Assembly: GCF_040807025.1 (NCBI RefSeq)
Contig: NC_090952.1
Span: forward strand, 2,294,001-2,358,000
DNA length: 64,000 nt
Origin: Struthio camelus
Lineage: Eukaryota > Chordata > Aves > Struthioniformes > Struthionidae
Direction: 5' to 3'
Both the position numbers and the translations under genes were made by a program. The notes beneath the pieces are model-generated. The model was not told the DNA's origin. It ran no database searches and saw nothing but the letters and a program-made list of their open reading frames with translations. Below, piece by piece: positions 12,690 to 24,439 of the stretch. The stretch's first letter is position 1. Every line of letters starts with the position of its first letter.

Positions 12690-13735
12690 ATTTTAGATGT
12701 AAAGTAACAGTAGAAGACTTCAGCTACTCTGTATAGATCTGACTGATGCCATGTCAGGACACATTCTCGGACACAAATGATGCTCCCTAAAAAAACTTGT
12801 CTAAAACCTACAATAAAAGTATGCTGTTCTGGACCTAGTTTGGAGTGCCAGGCAGGATCTGGCTGGCGAAGTGTTAGTGGGTGAGCTGCTTTTTAACAGT
12901 GATCACAATACAATTAGATTTAATGCCGCAGAGGGAAAGTGCAGGCCAAAGAAATCCAGCATACAGATACTCAATTTTAGGAAAGGAAACTCTGTAAAAA
13001 TGAGGCAAGTTGTCAAAAAACTAAAAGAAATGGTCCAAACAGCATTAGAATCAGGAAATCCATCAAAAGCAAGAGGCTTTGTAGGGAATCAGTGGGACCA
13101 GTTGGAGGACAAAAGGTAATGGGTGCTTGGGGATAATAAGGCCACAGCAGAGGTGGTCAGTGAATTCTTTGTGTTGGCCTTTACTAATGAAGCTGCTGAG
13201 GACACGTATGCTTTTCTATAGCGGATCGATCTGAGGAGGCAGATCAAGCTAAAGTAACTGCATGGACCATGTAGACAACTGAAGGTCAGTAAGTTCCCAG
13301 TCCTGGCTGGCATCCTTAAATGCATCTAGAGAAAAGTCAGACCTATATGATGCTGAACTCAGAACTGGTGGTTACAGCTCAGGAAAGACTTTGGAGCCAT
13401 TGCTGACAGCGATCTGAAATCATCAGCTCGGTGTTCAGCAGTAGCCAGAAAAAACAGTAAAAGGCTCTGACATCATCTGAGAGGATGCTGAGAGCAATAT
13501 AGAGGGTGTTATCTGGCTGCTGTGTAAAACACTGCTGCACACACACCTGGACAACTGTGTACAGTTTGGGATGCCCCATCTCCAGAAGAAGGTAGAGGAG
13601 GTGGGGGAGGTCCAGAGGAGTGCATGGAGCCTCATGAAAGAGACTTGGACTCCATGATTTGGAGAGAAGGCTGAGGAAAATCAGACCAAGGTTTGCAAAA
13701 TCTTGGGACAATAGATAAGGCAAATGCAGAACTTC
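12690..13735 (+). mobile_element. Ancient CR1-lineage LINE, internally deleted
   Basis: This is a badly decayed non-LTR retrotransposon of the CR1 superfamily, read on the plus strand. At about 12858-12930 the frame reads DLAGEVLVGELLFNSDHNT, which matches the end of the CR1 endonuclease domain, including its catalytic Ser-Asp-His motif. The frame 12871-13119 continues past it. Around 13270-13320 a remnant of the KSPGPDGIHP region of the reverse transcriptase survives. The sequence then jumps to the region after the RT core: 13370-13490 (GGTTACAGCTCAGGAAAGAC) and 13540-13640 (LDNCVQFGMPHLQKK and VQRSAW). The RT core, including its catalytic Asp pair, is missing, and stops and frameshifts are frequent. 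It is much older than the CR1 copy at 22.4 kb and belongs to a different, older subfamily. Confidence 0.75.
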
Positions 13736-14316
13736 TGTTCACTGACTTCTGAAACAACAGGCTGGGGGGCAGAGGGAGCAGGCTGCTCCCTGCATGAGCT
13801 CCCACCTGCAGAGGAGCTGAGGGTGAGACTGACTCTTTAGCATCACATCTATCCTAAAGGTGAGGCTGGTGTTCATCTACCAGGGCAGAGCAGGAAGTGG
13901 GATGGATGCTTCTTCCTTGGGAGGAATGCAGGGTAGCCTACATTCCACATATTTTTATGTGAAAAGTTGTTTTAGACCAAAATAATCCTTCCAGAAAAGT
14001 CAAGGGAGGATATTCTGTTCTTCTTGAGCCACTCTCATGAAAGCTTAGGAATAGCAGCATCACCCATGGTACAGAGGTACCAGTCAATGGGCCTGCCTGA
14101 GGGACACATTTTCAGGGGTGCTGCGCACCCACTGAATCTCTACTTGGGCCATGGATGGTGTCTTGATGGAAGGTGGGGGCCTGGCTGTCAGGTGGCTCCC
14201 TTGGTCCCCATGTCCCTCGTGCTGTGGGAGTCACCGATTGCTGTTGAGCGTTCTTTACGGGGAAATTTAAGTAGCACTTATCCCCACATCATAATAGCTT
14301 TTCCTAATGCCAAAAC

Positions 14317-14329
14317 AAAAAAAAAAAAA
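14317..14329. repeat. A13 homopolymer
   Basis: Thirteen consecutive A residues are preceded by CCAAAAC. I see no processed-gene copy or LINE tail in front of it, so it is listed as a simple repeat only. Confidence 0.9.
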
Positions 14330-16344
14330 TGATTTCATACTGTAAGTACATATCATAAAAAGAGCAATGTTGACAGATACATAACACCTTGGTAAACATC
14401 TCTGGCACCCAGACCCCACTAAAACTAATCATGATAGCAATCCCAATGATAATTAGAAATAAGACTCTCCCTGCCAGCCATAGCTCCACGTCTTTCCCTC
14501 TCATAGCCATGGATGGCTGGAAAAGGCACGCAGAGCTGAGCTGTAGGGTGTCCCAGTGCCCTGGGCAGGCAGTTTTTCCCCTCAAGATCCCAGATGTGGA
14601 CTATTGCTTTCTCCATAGCTGGGAGAGCAGAGCCCCCATGGCCCATAGAAGCCAGGAGACTGGGTCCTGCAGACTAGCTTAAAGCTGCAGATCAGGGTGA
14701 AGGATATAATGTCAAGACTTGTAGGCTCTATCCGCTTCCCCATGGGGCTGCAGAGGGATTTGGGTCCGTGTCAAGGGGGCCATTCAGAGGTTCTGGCTGG
14801 AATTCCCACCTGTTGGAGCCATCTCCTGGGATGGAAAGCACTCCCTCTGGGAGAACATCACAGAGACCTCTTGACTCCTTGCATAGGAGCACCTTGTCTT
14901 GGGATCAGCTTGCTTGCCTTGGCTGTCCCAGCTCTCCAGAGCCTGGGAGTGCATCAGACCCCAGGAATAGCCCCCAAACAGTCCTTGGATGGACCCAATT
15001 CTGGGGCACACATAGACTGTTGTTTCCAGCACTGCCTGCTGCCAGACCTTCTTGGTCTGCAGACCTAGCTCTAGTACCTTTCACAGCTATGAAGCTTTCT
15101 GAACCACACCCATGCTGGTGCACATATCTGGGTGATCCTCACACATACTGCTCCCTGGTTTCAGCTGGCTCCAGGACTCTTCTCTATGTGGTCAAAACAA
15201 AAAGGAGTTTTGTACTGACCCCAGAGTATGGGTATTTGCACTGTTACTGTTCTCATGTTTGAATTCTATTTTGGTCCCATCACTGTTTCTGTTTTTTGCA
15301 CATCAGCGGCACTTTTTCTGACTGAATGGCAGACTTGTGTGGGGTGCCTTTACCGAATGAGGGGTGGACTCCGCAAGAGCTGAAGCCCGGCACAATCCCA
15401 CGAGGACCAGCCTGGCCAGGGCGCTTAAGAGATGCAGAAGTCCAGATCTAGCCAAGTCAGAGCATATGTTTGGACTAAGAACTCTCATGCCAGGTGGTCT
15501 GTTCTCCCTGCACCATTCTCCTTTAACTCCTGTGATGACTGGCCTCCAAATTGCCATCAGATGTCTGGACGACCCTGCAGGAGGAGGACTTCCCACAATC
15601 TGTTGAGTCTTGAGGGCTCATGCTGACCTCCTTTGCTGGTATGAGGTATTTAAATTCAGCTGCTGCCTTATGCCTTTTGGTCCCTTTGACAAAGTTTCTC
15701 AAGCTGCAGGCCTGAGATACAGCTGGGTGTGAAACTGTCTCTTGCAGCAGGGCCTTGAACTGAAAGTTGTTGGGGGAGATGGACTCCAGCCCACTGCAGC
15801 CTCCTGTCTAGGACACATGGCCTCCACTGGCTGCTGGTGACCTTGGACATCTCTGGAGCAATTTGAGAGGTCATATCCTAAATAGGGTGCTGGGAAACAT
15901 ACTGTGAGACAAGAGGAAAGCCCTGAACTTTTCCTCCCCTCTCCTTGCCAAGAGGAACCAGCCCACGCTGCACAGCGCAAATGCACTTGCACATAACAAA
16001 CACATCTTTCTGTGGGACACGCCAACATGTATGCACACAACCCCAAATACACATGCCTAATCACACAAATGATCCAAACAAGCCCAGAGGCAGTTTGCTC
16101 TGCACTGCCTGGTGGATAGGGCTGGTTCTTCACCACCTCCCCAGTGGAAACGTGGCATTCCAGTGCCAGGAAACTGGCAGCTCCAAGTTATTGCCCGCAG
16201 TTCCATAGCTCCTTTTGTTCGTGGTCCCAGTGTGCCGGACTGAAGGGAAACCCCAAGGGTTCCAGCCATGATCAAGCAGCTCTGCCTCCTGTTGTCTATT
16301 TTCCTCCTGTGTTTATGCCTGAGCTGCATCTCATTGCTTGCTCC

Positions 16345-16425
16345 CACTGGTATTTGCATATCACGCATATTCATGAAATATGTGGATAATTAAATATATA
16401 TGTGCACAGTCACTGAACTTGCAAT
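16345..16425. promoter_or_regulatory. Octamer-containing AT-rich block
   Basis: A perfect POU octamer ATTTGCAT lies at 16352-16359, followed by ATATTCATGAAAT (16368-16380), a second POU-like site, and by ATAATTAAATATATATG and GCAATTAATC homeodomain-type sites. Clustering of these sites in an AT island within GC-richer DNA suggests an enhancer or conserved element. This is inference from motifs only. Confidence 0.35.
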
Positions 16426-19400
16426 TAATCTGAGTTTTGCAGTACTTCTGATATGCCCTCTGTGCCTCCCCCTGCACTGACAGGAGCCATACGCTGGCTC
16501 TGCCTGTCAGAGGATGCTGGGACCGGTGGCTGCTGTGGGCTACAGCCACGGAAGAGAATTGCCAGCACACACATACCCTTCCACTGACCCACTTTTCCTG
16601 GAGCCGCTCTGTTTTGTAAGAAGGAACATGATGAGGATTATTAGCTACTGTTCCTTGTTTGGGGGAGGTAGCGTTGCATGAGGGGAGGACATAAATAAGG
16701 CAAGCAAATTCTCATTGCTGCAGATTTCAGCACGTCAGGGAAGACCCAGTGCCTGCCTGTGCTCCTTGCTTCGAAGGCTGATTTTATGGCAAAGTTGTCC
16801 CTCTCAGTCTGCCCTTAGCCCCAGCAGTGAGGACACAACACAGGCACAGGTTGAGGGCTCCCATCCCAGCATCATGGATTTCCCCGGAGCCTGCAATGTG
16901 GAGAGAACGGCATTTGGGGTTTGCTCTTCTCTGCTCCAATTTCTGGACCAAATCCCAGTGTGGGTACCCACTGCTGTACATATTATGGGGAGAACTGGAG
17001 CTCATGGATCCTTCATGTGCCCCAGCCCAGCCTCTTCTGCACCCTCAGCACTTAGCTCCTGCTCTAGAGCTAACCTGGTGCCTGAGAGGAATGGATGGAC
17101 TTGAGCATTCACGCAGCACCATCTCCCTGCTCCTGAAAAATCCTGCCCCCGCTGCCTGTTCAAAAGCTGTTTATCACAGCGTCACTCTGCAAATCCCACG
17201 GCTCCAACAAACTTTCTCTCATCTCTGCTCACGAATAGTGTGTCAGAAGCTTCTGCTTCAAACCGCTTCTAATCTGACAACCCACCCTGGAAAAGCCAAC
17301 TTCACACAGCACTAAGAGTGACAGAATCGGAACAGACGCAGGATGGGCAGGTGGGGAAAGGGGAGAAAACAGATGCAGGGCTGCGAGGACCCCCAGAACA
17401 CACTGCAGAACTGCACTGCCAGCTCCCTGGGCCCACAAAGCACAGCCTGGCTGATCCTGCTCCCCACAATCCCCCAGAGCTGCAGACAGTGTTCATCCCT
17501 GGCTACATACAGCCCTGCAGAGCACTTGCAGCCATCTCAGGCACTCTGTGAGTTGCTGGGATGTGCATGCACCCATCCCCAGGCCTTTCTCCCCTTCACA
17601 ACCCAGCCATGGCAGAGTGAATTTTGCCCATGCTAGCCCCTTTAGCTGGACTCTGGGCTAAGGGTTCGATCCATCTGTCTCTCAGCCTAGAGGGCACAGC
17701 TGGTCTGTGCTACCTTCAAACCTGCATCTCCACGGAGCATTGTTAGACTTTCTGCAGGGCTGTGCCTGCCATGCCGGACACCAGCCTGGTGTCCACGCTG
17801 ATTCGCCTTTGCGAGGAGGCAGCCCACTGAAAGTCCTGTTTGGGTGTGTGTTTCATGCAAAGCCAGGGCCTGTCCTCTCTGGCCCTGAGGCAGCACTGCA
17901 TGGGATGCATGAGCATGCACGTGAGGATCGGTTGACCACAAACACTGTCCTCCTCTGTTACTGCCAGTCTCATGAGGGTGACATGAGTACGGCCTATAAC
18001 TCCTATGCCGTGAAATCCAGCAGCACAGGCGCTGCATGCTGTTATATTGTTAGCACCGTCCTTGTCCCGGTTTTGGCTCTGGCTGCCTAGCGCTGAACCA
18101 TGCAAATGCAAGGCATGGGACAGGAGTTAGCAGGGGCCAGAGATGATCCCCATAAGCAGTTTGGATGCATCATGCCAGGGGAAGCAGCACTGGATGCAAT
18201 GTGGGAGCATGACACTGTCTGAGAGCATGGATACGGCCCGTCCTGGGCCAGTGGCCTCAACATGAGGGAACAGTCCTGGACTCGTTTCATTTACTAGTAT
18301 AGACTGGTTGAAACATAGACACAGGGACTGAACTATCCGTGACTGCAGCTGGGGCAGAGCACCCAGAAGCATTAGGTACCCCAGAAAGCCACTGAAAGAA
18401 GGCCTTGCCAGGCAGGGCAGGTGTTTGAGGGCAAGGAAACAAGCACTAGAAGCTGTGCTCTGCAATGCACATGCTACTGCCAGGCTCTATTCTCTGAGCT
18501 GCAAATGCAGCTGATTCTGGGATGTGCAGGAAGAAGAGACCTGCAGTAGGAGAGAGATGTCCCTGTTTGCTCAGAGGTGTGCATGAAACACATTGACGTT
18601 CAAATCCAGACACGGGACTGGCAAGAAGGTGAAGCTCACACAGTCTGAGCTGTGCTTGCTCTAAGTTGCACAGGAGGGATTAAGTATTTAGGAGCCAGCT
18701 GCTCAGTAAAAATTCAGTTCTGGAAGGCTGCTAATTCTGGGGAGCTGTCATGTCTTGCAGATTTTCCCAGCCACAAGGGAATGGATCCAATGTGGCCTTC
18801 ATCTTGCTAGTGGGATTAACTGCATGTGGACTGAAGATGGTACGTCCTGGCCTAAGCAGAACATGCTGTGCAGCCCCTCCCCTCCACTCCCCCCGATTCA
18901 GCTGTACCGCTCTGGCATCCCTTCCCCTGGGTCCATCAGGGCAGCCCCTCTTCACAGACCCAGGGAAAAGGCTGGATACTGCTAAGCATTAATCGGCAGT
19001 GGTGGGAGGAAGAAATGTCTTATTGAGATGACTATGTGCTTGGCTTGGGACAGGGCAAAATCCAGAGGGCTCTGGATCATCCTCACAGCAGGACTGGATC
19101 CTAGGGACCACACATTCCCATACTGTATGGGCAAGAGGAGCCTGCCAAATGCCACTTCTCTGTCCTGTCTGTCCTTCCCTGCATGAGACCCTCAACTTGC
19201 AGGATGCACCCTTACTGTGGAGGATTTCATGGACAGCTCGGACATCTTTCTCTAGGCAGGTCCCATTGCTCACTCACGATTTGCACCTTGTGGTGCCCGT
19301 TTCTCTATGCACTCCCCGGCCAGTTACCCCAGCTTTGAGGGGTAAAGGAATAATGACAACAGTGCCACAGCAGCAATGGGACGACCAGGAGTTCTTGATC

Positions 19401-22400
19401 TGCTCACAAGTAAGCTTTACATCCCCACTCATCACAGCTACTGAGAACTATTGTGTTCCCAACAGGTGGAGTACCAAACTGGGATCACATTCCTGTGACC
19501 TGTTTCTTTTACCTCCAAGATGGGGTAAGGACTTTGATGTGCAGTGACAACTGTGGTGCTAGACCCCACAGAGAAGCTAGTGGTATATCTGTATAGGACA
19601 AAGTCACACTGTGCTACAAATAGGGCTCAGGATCTGCTGTCACAAAGCAATGGAGAGAGGTGCTCCTCAACCAAACAGCTGAGACCATGGGTTTCATGTT
19701 AAAGCCAGATGTCACAGGGATGGGCTGACACTGAGACAGGTGGGCTGGAGAGAATTCAGGGGAGAGCACATGCTGGCCTTGGCCGTGGAAGGTACAGGGG
19801 TGTGAGATATAACAAAATCATATAGGACCCAGAGCATCCTGAAGGTGGAGGCGGGGAAATGGTGCCCTGGGGACAGATCGATGACCCAAGTGAATGTGCA
19901 GCTCAGGTACCTGCCTGGTTAGAAAAATACAATGCCACTGCTACAGCCACAGCCTCTGACTACTACAACACCATGGTAAGGTGCAACAAACACCAAAAGC
20001 TAACCCTCATCTTGCACTGCACAGCAGAGTACAGCCTATGACCCAATGGAAGGCAGAGCCAGAACTAACTCCTGACCCTACTGCTTGTCTCCAGAGACTC
20101 ATCTTCCAACTGCATCCTGCCAACAGGTAGCTGGAGATCCAAATGCCCACACAAGTAGCATCTCTACCAGTCTTGAGACTGGGGCAAGCCACAGGCAGCC
20201 ATGCTTAGCCCGCTCTGCCCTGCACCTTGAAGTCATGACCAGAATGGTTTGCTGTGGTAGGTCATGCCTTTCTGCCTGAAAAGGGTTAGTATCTGAATAG
20301 GACACAATTCTTGGTGTCATGCAGAGGGGATTTGCTCCAGCTGGCCCCTCATGGCCTCCTCTGGCTCCCTGGCTGGCAAACTGTGGGAGATCCTGAAACT
20401 TGCCAGCATGGGTGTGTGCCTCACCACCATCATGCTCCAAGGAGCCCCAGGAAATGCTACCACCATGCACAACAACATGTGCTCCTTTCCCACACTGTGA
20501 GCAGCACCAGCATCTGTCCACATGAAAGCTTCAGCATCTCAGAAGAGAGTTTAATCTCACAGGGTTCTACCCAAGTGCAGGTACCTGTCAGGTGGGCATC
20601 CCTGCAGGTGTCTGCATTACAGCCTAGAATTTCTAGCAAACAAGAAGATGCCCTGAAGCCCTCAGCATGTGCTTTGCCACTGTCTGCTGCCTCAATCCCT
20701 CCATCCCTTTTGAGAAACAGAACAGGTTTCACTGACCTTTGCTGAGATGGGAGACAGCACTGTAGTTCCTGCAAAGCGGAGAGCTCCGTGTTGCCTGAGC
20801 TAAACTGTGTGTGCCTGTGGCTCCTCCATGGGTGTCCGGAGTCAGTGTCAGCCCTGCCACGCTCATGTGCCCCTGCAGTTTTGTGAGTTCAGAGCTCCAG
20901 CACAGGGAGACACAATCTCCTATAGCCACGGCACTCCCCTGCTCCCGTTGCTCCTGGCGCTGTGGGAGCTGCGCTGCACGGTGTGAGTTGAGCTGCCAAG
21001 GGGAGGGGAAGGAGGATACTCTGCTCTCACAGCCCAGTGCTCTTCCTAATGGACACGTGATTAATGGGCTTTGCTCTCTCTCTGTTGCTGAAGAAATGTG
21101 ACTGCCACCTTTGTGCCTTTACGCCACACATCCACCTCTTGCCTCCTTGCAGCATCTCTGTTGCCCTAGGCAGCTTGGGAGCAGGGAAGCCCTGGCCCTC
21201 TGTCTTGCTTAGGTGCAAGCACAAGCCCATCTTCATGCCCCTTGTCTGTTAATGGCACAGGCTGGGCACTGCTCAGAGGTTCCCCTGGAGGCTTGAAGCA
21301 TTTCCTACCCCACATGTCCTGCTTCTGGACTGCTCACCTTACCCAGGAGGGTGGCAAGATCCAGCTTGAAGAGGACAAATAAGGTGTCAGTAGGAGAAGG
21401 TCACAGCAGTGTCCTGCCCTCACTGCCATGCTTGAACATCAAGTGCTTTATGGTGTGCAGTAAATGTCCAGGCCCTTTCCAGGCTTCTCCAAACCACCTT
21501 GGCCACTTCCACCTTTTAGCTTGCAGCTGAGCACATGCTAACAGAGGCCAATATAGAGCAGGACAGAGCAGCTGTCCTGCAGCTGGCAAAGGCAGAAGAA
21601 AGCTAGTGTATGTAAGCCACGTTCTTGAGGAGCTGATGCAAGCTGGCTCCTGCAGCCTCTGTATGTTTCCTCCATTCCTAATCAGCTATTGTTTAACATT
21701 CCCAAAGTAGCCACCCCTGTGCCAGAAGAGGGCACAGCCCATTCTGGGAGTGCCACCTTAACTCTCCCCTACATAGACTAGCAACCATGCAGAGTAGGTG
21801 AAGGGGTCAGGGATATCACGCTGTGCATCCCACTGTGGTTGCAGCCTGGCCTCGCCCTGTCAGTCCTGAGTACCAGGTACAACCACCCTGCTGCGGATGC
21901 AGCCCTTGCCCTTACACATGGAGCCCAATGGACCCATATGGAAACCAAGGACATTCAGAAAGGAGCTTCTCAGCCTACAGCAGGCCCATCCTCTGTGGGA
22001 TCCTGCCCTGTGCATCATAAACCTGGGGCCTAATTCACTGCTCAACCTATCCTCCTCACCACAGACCTAAAAAATAGATTTCCCATATACAGCCTCATTT
22101 CTATAGAGCTGTCTGCAAAGGAATTCCCTCTGAGAGTCTGTACAAAGAAAGGGGGGAAAGCTTTAGGACAATGCCATTCTGCAGCGTGCCTCTGAGCTCT
22201 GGTCATCATCCGTTTGAAAATGGCCTCCCCTTGCTGGTGGTTTCAGGACTGGCCCAGTACATGGCATGGCAATAAAGCAATCAGTACTAGACAGACTTGT
22301 GCTCACTGACTGGCACTCATGCATTCAAGGTTAGCCCCACTATGATTCCAAGCACTGTACAGTGCTTGCCATCCCCCAGAAGCCTTCAGCCCCTCTGCAA

Positions 22401-22415
22401 ATACTTGCCCTGGGG

Positions 22416-23400
22416 GATGTCAAGAACAACAACAAGGGCTTCTTCAAATTCATCGATAATAAAAGGAAGACGAGGGAAAATGTCAGCCTGCTGCTGAATG
22501 GGGCTGGGTGCCCTGGTAACGAAGCATATAGAGACGGCAGAGTTACTGAATGCCTTCTTTGCTTCAGTCTTCACTGCTAAGGCCAGCCCTCGGGAATTCC
22601 AGACCCTGGGGACAAGAGAGAAGGTCTGGAGAAAGGAAGACTTTCCCCTGGTTGAGGAGGATCGGGTTAGAGATCATTTGGGCAAACCTGACATCCACAA
22701 ATCCATGGGCCCCGATGGGATGCACCCACGAGTGCTGAGGGAGCTGGTGGATGTTATCGCTAGGCCACTCTCCATCATCTTGGAAAGGGCATGGAGAACA
22801 GGAGAGGTGCCTGAGGACTGGAAGAAAGCCAATGATGTCACCCCAGTCTTCCAAAAGGGCCAGAAGGAGGAGCCAGGAAACTCCGGGCCTGTCAGCCTCC
22901 CCTCCATCCCTGGCAAGGTGAGGGAACAGCTCCTCCTGGAGGTCCTCCCTAAGCATCTGGAGGACAAGAAGGTGATCAGGAGTAGTCAGCATGGATTCAC
23001 CAAGGGGAAATCATGCTTGACCAATCGGATAGCCTTCTCGGATGGGATGACTGGCTGGGTAGATGAGGGCAGAGCAGTGGATGTTGTCTCCCTGGACTTC
23101 AGCAAGGCTTTGGACACTGTCTCCCATCACATCCTCGTAGGCAAGCTCAGGAAGTGTGGGCTAGATGAGTGGACAGTGAGGTGGATGGAGAACTGGCTGG
23201 ATGGCAGAGCTCCGAGGGTTGTGGTCAGCAGCGCAGAGTCAAGTTGGAGGCCTGTGGCTAGCGGTGTCCCCCAGGGGTCAGTACTGGGTCCACTCTTGTT
23301 CAATATATTCATCAGTGTACCTACCTGGATGAAGGCACAGAGTGCACCCTCAGCAAGTTTGCTGATGATACTAAACTGAGGGGGAGAGGCTAACACACCA
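22416..23400 (+). pseudogene. CR1 ORF2 reverse transcriptase remnant
   Basis: The reverse transcriptase copies CR1 RNA into DNA at the nicked target. The motifs seen, in order, are [29 protein letters not shown] (near 22700), [48 protein letters not shown] (near 23090-23130), and [16 protein letters not shown] (near 23260-23310). The catalytic FADD motif is at 23358-23369 but in another frame from the preceding GVPQGSVLG block, so at least one indel separates the two halves of the active site. A further frameshift near 22500 separates the N-terminal linker from the main 294-codon frame. The enzyme cannot be made intact. It lies within the CR1 element and has no cellular role. Confidence 0.95.
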
Positions 23401-23427
23401 GAAGGCTGTGCTGCCATTCAGAGGGAC

Positions 23428-24167
23428 GTGGACAGGCTGGAGAGCTGGGCGGAGAGGAACCTCGTGAAGTTCAACAAAGGCAAGTGCAGGGTCCTGCACC
23501 TGGGGAGGAATAACCCCAGGCAGTGGTGTACAGGCTGGGGGTTGACCTGCTGGAAAGCAGCTCTGCAGAGAAGGAGCTGGGAGTGCTGGTGGCTTAGGAC
23601 AAGTGAAGCATGAGGCAGCAATGTGGCCTTGTGGCCAAGAAGGCCCATGGGATCTTGGGCTGCATTAGGCAGAACATTGCCAGCAGGTGGAGGGAGGTGA
23701 TCCTGCCCCTCTCCTCAGCCCTGGGGAGGCCTCCCCTGGAGTACTGTGTCCAGTTCTGGGCTCCCCAGTACAAGAGAGACATGGCACTCCTGGAGAGAGT
23801 CCAGCGGAGGGCTACCAAGAGGATGAGGGGACTGGAGCATCTCTCCTCTGAAGAAAGGCTACGAGTGCTGGGCCTGTTCAGCCCGGAGAAGAGAAGACTC
23901 AGAGGCGATCTCCTCAATGCGTACAAGTATCCGAAGGGGGGGTGTCGAGAGGACGAGGCCAGTCTCTTCTCACTGGTGCCCAGCAACAGGACAAGAGGCA
24001 ACGGGCACAAACTGAACCACAGGAAGTTCCACCTAAACCTGAGGAAGAACTTCTTCACTGTGAGGGTGACAGAGCATTGGAACAGGTTGCCCGGAGAGGT
24101 AGTGGAGTCTCCTTCCCTGGAGATATTCAAAACCCGTCTGGATGTGATCCTGGGAAATATGCTCTAG
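23428..24167 (+). pseudogene. CR1 ORF2 C-terminal domain remnant
   Basis: After the FADD motif the reading resumes in a different frame at 23428 with [19 protein letters not shown] and VLHLGRNNP. It shifts again into the 186-codon frame beginning at 23610 ([19 protein letters not shown], then [17 protein letters not shown] and [13 protein letters not shown]). The C-terminal 80 residues, with [19 protein letters not shown] and [15 protein letters not shown], are uninterrupted to the stop at 24167. This is the usual CR1 ORF2 terminus. It is recorded separately because frameshifts divide the ORF. Confidence 0.93.
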
Positions 24168-24439
24168 GTGACCCTGCTTGAGCAGGGAGGTTGGACTGGA
24201 TGATGTCCAGAGGTCCCTTCCAACCTTGGCCATTCTGTGATTCTGTGATTGCTCTAGTAGAGCACTGCTTCCCTGGGAAAGGAGCCAGGCTGGCAATCTT
24301 CCCATCATCACTAGCCTGGGGCAGCTAGCAATGCTGTTTCAGTGGCAAAACTGTGCAGCACATCAATGAAAAATAACATACGGGAAGCCCTGAGGCCCCT
24401 CTATCCTCTGTCTCAAGAGCCAGTGATATTTTGCCTGGG

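Larger units (their letters stand above)
13736..22410. other. Gene-free stretch
   Basis: About 8.7 kb without a supported gene. It holds a 13-base A run (14317-14329) and a POU-site block near 16.35 kb, listed separately. The remainder is unique, moderately GC-rich DNA in which open frames up to about 160 codons show no recognisable domain or codon pattern. Confidence 0.55.
22411..24250 (+). mobile_element. Long CR1 LINE, 5'-truncated and frameshifted
   Basis: This is the best-preserved mobile element in the window: about 1.84 kb of CR1 ORF2 plus the 3' untranslated tail. It begins inside the linker between endonuclease and reverse transcriptase (DVKNNNKGFFKFIDNKRK, about 22416-22470). It continues through the reverse transcriptase and the C-terminal domain and ends at 24250 with two ATTCTGTG units. 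The 5' ORF1 and the endonuclease are absent, which is typical 5' truncation. Several frameshifts break ORF2, at about 22500, between 23310 and 23355, and between 23380 and 23610. It is dead but relatively young. Its last 80 residues are almost the same as those of the inverted copy at 1.7-2.1 kb. Confidence 0.97.

Noticed and set aside
14305..14330. Poly-A tract as the tail of a processed pseudogene
   Set aside because: The sequence before it shows no recognisable gene copy, polyadenylation signal or target duplication.
17663..17672. GGTTCGATCC, resembling a tRNA B box
   Set aside because: There is no A box at the right distance, no pairing acceptor arms and the B box is incomplete, so this is not a tRNA gene.
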